From contig JARVJP010000009.1 in assembly GCA_029776065.1 (NCBI GenBank), positions 260,514 through 324,513 on the forward strand: DNA of 64,000 nt, read 5' to 3'. Shown in pieces: positions 59,648 through 64,000 of this stretch. The position numbers and the translations under genes were made by a program. Each line of letters starts with the position of its first letter. The first letter of the stretch is position 1. This DNA is from Nitrososphaeria archaeon (GTDB taxonomy: Archaea; Thermoproteota; Nitrososphaeria; JACIWG01). The notes under the pieces are model-generated. The model was not told the origin of the DNA, did no database searches, and worked only from the letters and a program-made list of their open reading frames with translations.

Positions 59648-59676
59648 CTCTAAATGATAGAGTGCACAGAATTCTG
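59648..59676. promoter_or_regulatory. Two small inverted repeats in a divergent promoter (CTCTA-AATGA-TAGAG; CAGAATTCTG)
   Basis: Located between divergent starts at 59643 (-) and 59701 (+). Confidence 0.4.
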
Positions 59677-59700
59677 CATCTTCTATGGTGTTGACGGAAA

Positions 59701-59994
59701 ATGGCTAAAAGAAGGCTTCCACCTATAAGTACAGGCCATAGCCCGATACTAGGCGCCATCGAGCTAACGAAGGAGGAGATCAAGGAGCTGAACGAGAAAG
59801 GCAGCGTGGAAGTAGAGCTTGAAGTAGAGGGCAAGACCATAAAGAAGACCATTCACCCATCGAATGTGAGAGGAGGTAGGGTTCAGTACTACGTGCGCAG
59901 CACTGGAGAGGTTGCTTTCAGAAACTATCCAAGCGACTACGGGCGCTCTGCCACACATCGAGCCTCTAAGGGAAAGCCTTTCGCTGGAGATTAG
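59701..59994 (+). CDS. Hypothetical 97-aa basic protein
   Basis: Directly upstream of the ATPase gene; MAKRRLPPISTGHSPILGAIELTKEEIKELNEKG. Confidence 0.6.
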   Translation: MAKRRLPPISTGHSPILGAIELTKEEIKELNEKGSVEVELEVEGKTIKKTIHPSNVRGGRVQYYVRSTGEVAFRNYPSDYGRSATHRASKGKPFAGD

Positions 59995-60001
59995 TTAAAC
60001 G

Positions 60002-62092
60002 ATGCCTGAGGAGGAGCAGGGGGCATATGCTAGGGTAGAGGGCGTCTTCGGGTTCGAGCGCATGCTATCGAACATCGTGAACGGAAGGATAGAGGACGCT
60101 TACAAGATTGCTGCAATGCTTGCGAACGAGTTGAACATTCCAAGCCCGTATCCATCGCTTGAAAAATACCAGATCGCCTCTCATGTTCTAAATGCGAGGA
60201 CACCCTACTTCCTGAAAGCTGATGTGCTGAAGAGCCTAGGCCTCGATCCTACTCTAACGTTCGAGGAGAACGTGAAGCTACTGTACAGAATGAAATATGA
60301 AGCACTTAGAAGCTTATTCGTCTTCATGAACCGTGCTAGGATCCTGTTCGAGGACAGCTTCGGGATACCCTTGCACAAGCTTCTCAACCCTCAAACGGTG
60401 GACACGCTCATTTACACTTCAACAGGTGCCATAGCTGAAGTTGGAAGCATGCAGCCTGACTTCGTCAACTCAGTCATATTAACAATTTACAGCATAATCT
60501 GCGGAACCGGCATAAAACAATGTTTGAAGCTGCTGAAGTACAGCCTCCTCCACGAATGCTTTATCTGGCTGAGCAAGCACGGGCCTCTGCTGAGGAGGAG
60601 TAGGTACGCTGCTGTCGGCATAAAATATGAGATGCTCTTCTCTCGCATGCGGTCTGAAGTGCACGCTCAGCTTGACCCGCATGTTCGAACCCTAGGTGGG
60701 GAAGAATCTTTGAGGCACATAGAATACGTTCTCCCTGAGGAATGGTTGACCAGTGTGAGCAAGCGTTTCCCAGCACCCTTCCTAGTGGTTGAGAGGAGAG
60801 CTTGGGCAACAGGCATCCCTGTAGCGAACGGCACTGTGAACCTACAGCACCAGCACTTCCCATGGAGGGCTGAAGCGAACCGGCCCCTGCTTGCGACGAT
60901 ACTTGCTACCACAGGGTCTGGGAAGACCACGCTCCTCAACTCCCTAGCGTTCTACATGCTTGAAAGAGGCTCCTTCGGTTTGAGGCTTGAAATCGACGTC
61001 GATGACAGGATGCAGGGTCAACTGATGGCCCTACCATTGGATGAAAAGCACCCGGCATTCGAATCATTGAAGTCCCAGGGATGCAGCCCGAGAGGGTTCG
61101 TGGTTAGAACGCCTACTTCAACGGAGCCGGAGATAACGAAACACGCCATGAATCCTTCAATCGTCTCCCTCATGGTTGTTAAAAACAGGAGGGAGCTGCA
61201 GGAGTTGATGACCAAGCCTACAAAGCTGGACAGGTTACTCTTTGTGAGAAACCATGCGGCCTTCCACATACCATGGGACCGCATGCACAAGGAGGGGAGG
61301 CTCATCTGCCTGAGGTTCCACAGCGAGAGAAACACCGGCACAGTATTCAGCACCCTTTTGAAGAGCTTCGCATTGTGGAGGATGACTCGTAAGGACATGC
61401 CTGTGTTCGTGCAAATCGACGAAGCATACCTCGGTGCAGCATCACGTGTGAGCGCAAGATACGGTAGAACGTATCTGAGAAGCGCAGAGCAGACAGAGGT
61501 CTTCATGAGGGGTGCGAGAGGACTAGGTATCCCGACGTTTCTCTCAACGCAGAGGCCGTATTTTGTCACAGCAGGGGCGAGAAGCCAGGTCAGCCACATC
61601 TTCTCCTCGTACCTTGGAGAGGGAAGGGACATAGATGCAGTCCTCGAGAAGCTACCGCCGAAGAGCGTTGACGTCAACGTCGTAGACACGTTCCTGAAAA
61701 GAAGCGAAATACGTAGTAAACCGTACTTCTGGTTCCTATGGCTCAACCTCCTAGACAGCGAAGTCAAAGTTGTTAGGCCCATGATGCCGCCGTGTGGTGC
61801 TGAGATGCCGAACATGACTGCATGGGACCAGTTCGCAAAACACGGCCTAGCGTTTGAAAGCTGGGACGAGGTTCCAACGCTCTTCCAAGACGTTGGCACT
61901 GAGGATAATCCGCTACCGTTATACGAGCCGTTCCTCCCTGAGAAGGAGGTGGAGAAGCTCTTAGATAGGAGGAGGAAGGGCACACTGTACATGGCAGAAA
62001 AACAGGAAGAAATAGACATACAAAATGAGGACGTGGAAAGTGAACCTAAAGAATCTGAGCATGAATCAGAAGTTGAAGGCTTTAGCTTCTAA
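60002..62092 (+). CDS. VirB4/HerA-like (FtsK-HerA superfamily) ATPase
   Basis: Walker A LATTGSGKTTLLNSLAF, Walker B PVFVQIDEAYL, downstream FLSTQRP. Confidence 0.85.
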   Translation: MPEEEQGAYARVEGVFGFERMLSNIVNGRIEDAYKIAAMLANELNIPSPYPSLEKYQIASHVLNARTPYFLKADVLKSLGLDPTLTFEENVKLLYRMKYEALRSLFVFMNRARILFEDSFGIPLHKLLNPQTVDTLIYTSTGAIAEVGSMQPDFVNSVILTIYSIICGTGIKQCLKLLKYSLLHECFIWLSKHGPLLRRSRYAAVGIKYEMLFSRMRSEVHAQLDPHVRTLGGEESLRHIEYVLPEEWLTSVSKRFPAPFLVVERRAWATGIPVANGTVNLQHQHFPWRAEANRPLLATILATTGSGKTTLLNSLAFYMLERGSFGLRLEIDVDDRMQGQLMALPLDEKHPAFESLKSQGCSPRGFVVRTPTSTEPEITKHAMNPSIVSLMVVKNRRELQELMTKPTKLDRLLFVRNHAAFHIPWDRMHKEGRLICLRFHSERNTGTVFSTLLKSFALWRMTRKDMPVFVQIDEAYLGAASRVSARYGRTYLRSAEQTEVFMRGARGLGIPTFLSTQRPYFVTAGARSQVSHIFSSYLGEGRDIDAVLEKLPPKSVDVNVVDTFLKRSEIRSKPYFWFLWLNLLDSEVKVVRPMMPPCGAEMPNMTAWDQFAKHGLAFESWDEVPTLFQDVGTEDNPLPLYEPFLPEKEVEKLLDRRRKGTLYMAEKQEEIDIQNEDVESEPKESEHESEVEGFSF

Positions 62093-62250
62093 CTACAGCA
62101 TTTTTCTTAGGTGCTAGTTGGGTAATCATTAAATATTTTAGAGCTACTTAAACAAGTTGATTGCTAAGAAATACGCCATCTCAGTAAAATTGATAGCAAG
62201 TGAACGAAAACCAAAAGGTTATAAGAGATATTGCACTTATGGAGATATAC

Positions 62251-63339
62251 CTAGCTTTTTGAAATATCAACACCTTCCTTAAGAAGACTATTTAAATCTA
62301 GCACATCCCCATTTATCCAATAAATATGTTTTTCTTTAATCTCATTACCTATTCGGCCAATGTCTTTTTGATCGGGAGGTTTCACAATCATCTTTGATTT
62401 AAAATCTGGCATAATACATGATTGAATCTTGTCTAATATTTCTGTGTATTTCTCTGCAGTTGTAAATACTCTTCGAGGGACGCAATCCTTCTCTTCATTT
62501 ACTATGTAAAGTATAGCTCCTTCAATCATGGCCAACATGACTCGATAAACGCAACTAGCTATTTCAGTGAAATATTCCACTTCCTCTGGAGAAACGGGGA
62601 TTAAAGCTGTTTTAACACCATCATTTTCTTTATGCCTTACGAATATATGGCTACGTATAATACTTACATTAATATCTATCCCAAATATTCCTGTAATCTC
62701 TGAAAGACTATGCTTATATTTATTGTAGACATTTCTGAAATTCCTTTGGAAAAGATAAATCTTCTTAAAACATTCAAGGATTTTCTTTGCCGACTCGTCT
62801 AATATGTTTTGAAGGGTTTCTCGTTGTTCTTGGCATAGTTCTTTAAAGTTTCTAACATTAGGATAGTGAAAGTTAGCCCAAACGTCATTAACACTTTGTC
62901 TATTAAAGTATTCAAACTCCTTGTATAGTTCCTTTGGAGGAAAATCTTTCCTACCAATACATGTTGGTAATTTTCTAACGTCAATTCTAATTGTATGATA
63001 ATAGATGGCCAACAATTCTGTCAATATGTTAATTTTTTGAATTATCTCTAATTCTGTGTAATGTAAAGCTTTGAACATGGTATTTGCTGCCGGGTTATCT
63101 GGGGTAAGGTTCTGAGGGTCACTTAAAGATTCTTTAGAAATTTTATCCATTTGTTCTTTAAGTCCAGTTATATTTTTATCTAAAAGGGTCATACGTTCCC
63201 TTAAATTATCAAGGGAAATGATTAAGAAAATCAAGACTTCAAGGTAATTGTTACTTATTAGATATTGTTTAACCCTCTGCGGGTTGGATTTAGAGACCAT
63301 CAAACATAAATATGTGTGCAGGCTTAAAATGATTTTCAC
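62251..63339 (-). CDS. Hypothetical protein, possibly HEPN/Cthe_2314-like
   Basis: 362-aa helical ORF with RNFRNVYNKYKHSLSEITGIF segment. Confidence 0.5.
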   Translation of the reverse strand: MKIILSLHTYLCLMVSKSNPQRVKQYLISNNYLEVLIFLIISLDNLRERMTLLDKNITGLKEQMDKISKESLSDPQNLTPDNPAANTMFKALHYTELEIIQKINILTELLAIYYHTIRIDVRKLPTCIGRKDFPPKELYKEFEYFNRQSVNDVWANFHYPNVRNFKELCQEQRETLQNILDESAKKILECFKKIYLFQRNFRNVYNKYKHSLSEITGIFGIDINVSIIRSHIFVRHKENDGVKTALIPVSPEEVEYFTEIASCVYRVMLAMIEGAILYIVNEEKDCVPRRVFTTAEKYTEILDKIQSCIMPDFKSKMIVKPPDQKDIGRIGNEIKEKHIYWINGDVLDLNSLLKEGVDISKS

Positions 63340-63497
63340 TCCTTAAGTAAAATTATTGTCTTAATAATGAAGCTTTGCTGATTAAGATTGATATAGGGTT
63401 ACATTTTTGGAGGTTCATTTGTATGTTTAGTGTTAAATAATTTATACTATCCCGACTACTCTTTTATGGAAGAGTATTTTATATCATTTTTCCAATA

Positions 63498-64000
63498 TTA
63501 TTGATAAAATTGGACGCAATCCTCAAGCTCTTTCAAAACACTTTCTATTTCGTCAACTATTCCAAGTCCTCGTCTATAGTCTTTTGGCTTGATTTCTCCA
63601 TCAGGGTAACGTGCAAATATGGCATGAGGATAAGTTACGACAGAAAGTATAAACATTCGAGTGAACTTTGAAGCCCAATCCAAAAATTCAGGTTTAATCT
63701 TATCAAATTCATTTCTGATGATCTTGTCTAAATCTTTCGACTTGATGGAGAGCCCCGCCTCGTCTAATTGGGTTCCAATTATTTTTGACATTTCACTGGA
63801 TAAAGATTTTAGTGGGGTAATTGATGAGGCCAAATCCCTTTTTATCTTCTGGTGAAATTCGTCAATAGTTTTGCATAATTGTAGATTTCCTTGGATTTGC
63901 TCTTTTGTTAACTTTGCTACTTTAACTTTTGTTTCTGTCTTCTTTATCTTTTTTATTATTTCTCGTATTTCTAGATTTTTACTTTTGTCGATTTCCGCTG
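63498..64000 (-). CDS. Hypothetical protein (5' end beyond window)
   Basis: Minus frame stays open past the tracked start: ...TKVKVAKLTKEQIQGNLQLCKTIDEFHQKIKRDLASSITPLKSL... to the window end. Confidence 0.6.
   Translation of the reverse strand, partial: AEIDKSKNLEIREIIKKIKKTETKVKVAKLTKEQIQGNLQLCKTIDEFHQKIKRDLASSITPLKSLSSEMSKIIGTQLDEAGLSIKSKDLDKIIRNEFDKIKPEFLDWASKFTRMFILSVVTYPHAIFARYPDGEIKPKDYRRGLGIVDEIESVLKELEDCVQFYQ

Larger units (their letters stand above)
53920..62092. mobile_element. GC-richer accessory island (probable integrated plasmid/virus/conjugative-like element)
   Basis: Abrupt shift to GC-rich codons; tightly packed hypothetical membrane proteins, VirB4/HerA-like ATPase, clamp-like protein, metalloprotease, DNA methyltransferase; downstream of tRNA-Glu and an IS. 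Confidence 0.65.

Noticed and set aside
61018-62019. 333-aa antisense ORF within the VirB4/HerA-like ATPase gene
   Set aside because: The sense frame carries clear Walker A/B motifs; the antisense translation is Ser/Leu-rich and motif-free.
1-64000. CRISPR array
   Set aside because: No regularly spaced direct repeats of 23-40 nt were seen, and no cas genes were recognised.

Overview
The window is archaeal chromosome (AT-rich, TACK-like gene content; lineage is inferred only). The first ~31 kb is a dense housekeeping block: pheS/pheT, toprim protein, dnaG, pelota, NcsA/Ctu1-type thiolase, SRP RNA + tRNA-Ser, citramalate synthase, AMP phosphorylase, leuS, alaS, ribosomal P1/L10/L1/L11, Spt5, SecE, dtdA, argF, ftsY, prefoldin alpha, eIF6, V-ATPase F/E/H, pyrI/pyrB and homoserine dehydrogenase. 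From ~31.14 to 37.80 kb lies a decayed, gene-poor accessory segment. It is bounded by a 24-nt direct repeat (22/24 identical); one copy overlaps the 3' end of tRNA-Arg(TCT), so it looks like a degraded tRNA-integrated element. Around 40.6-45.2 kb are two divergent metal/metalloid modules: a Cys-rich PadR regulator with ArsM, and a NikR-like regulator with a P1B ATPase. A class I aldolase with a PPi-type PFK and an atypical CysRS-like protein follow. At 52.0-62.1 kb, downstream of tRNA-Glu(TTC), are an IS200/IS605 element (TnpA+TnpB) and then a GC-richer island of about 8 kb. The island encodes membrane/coiled-coil proteins, a DNA methyltransferase, a VirB4/HerA-like ATPase, a sliding-clamp-like protein and a zinc metalloprotease. 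The clamp-like protein and the protease share a homologous ~55-aa N-terminal module; the protease copy sits in frame behind a TGA with no usual start codon. This island is the best candidate for an undescribed system. All homology calls are by recognition of motifs in the supplied translations; no searches were run.
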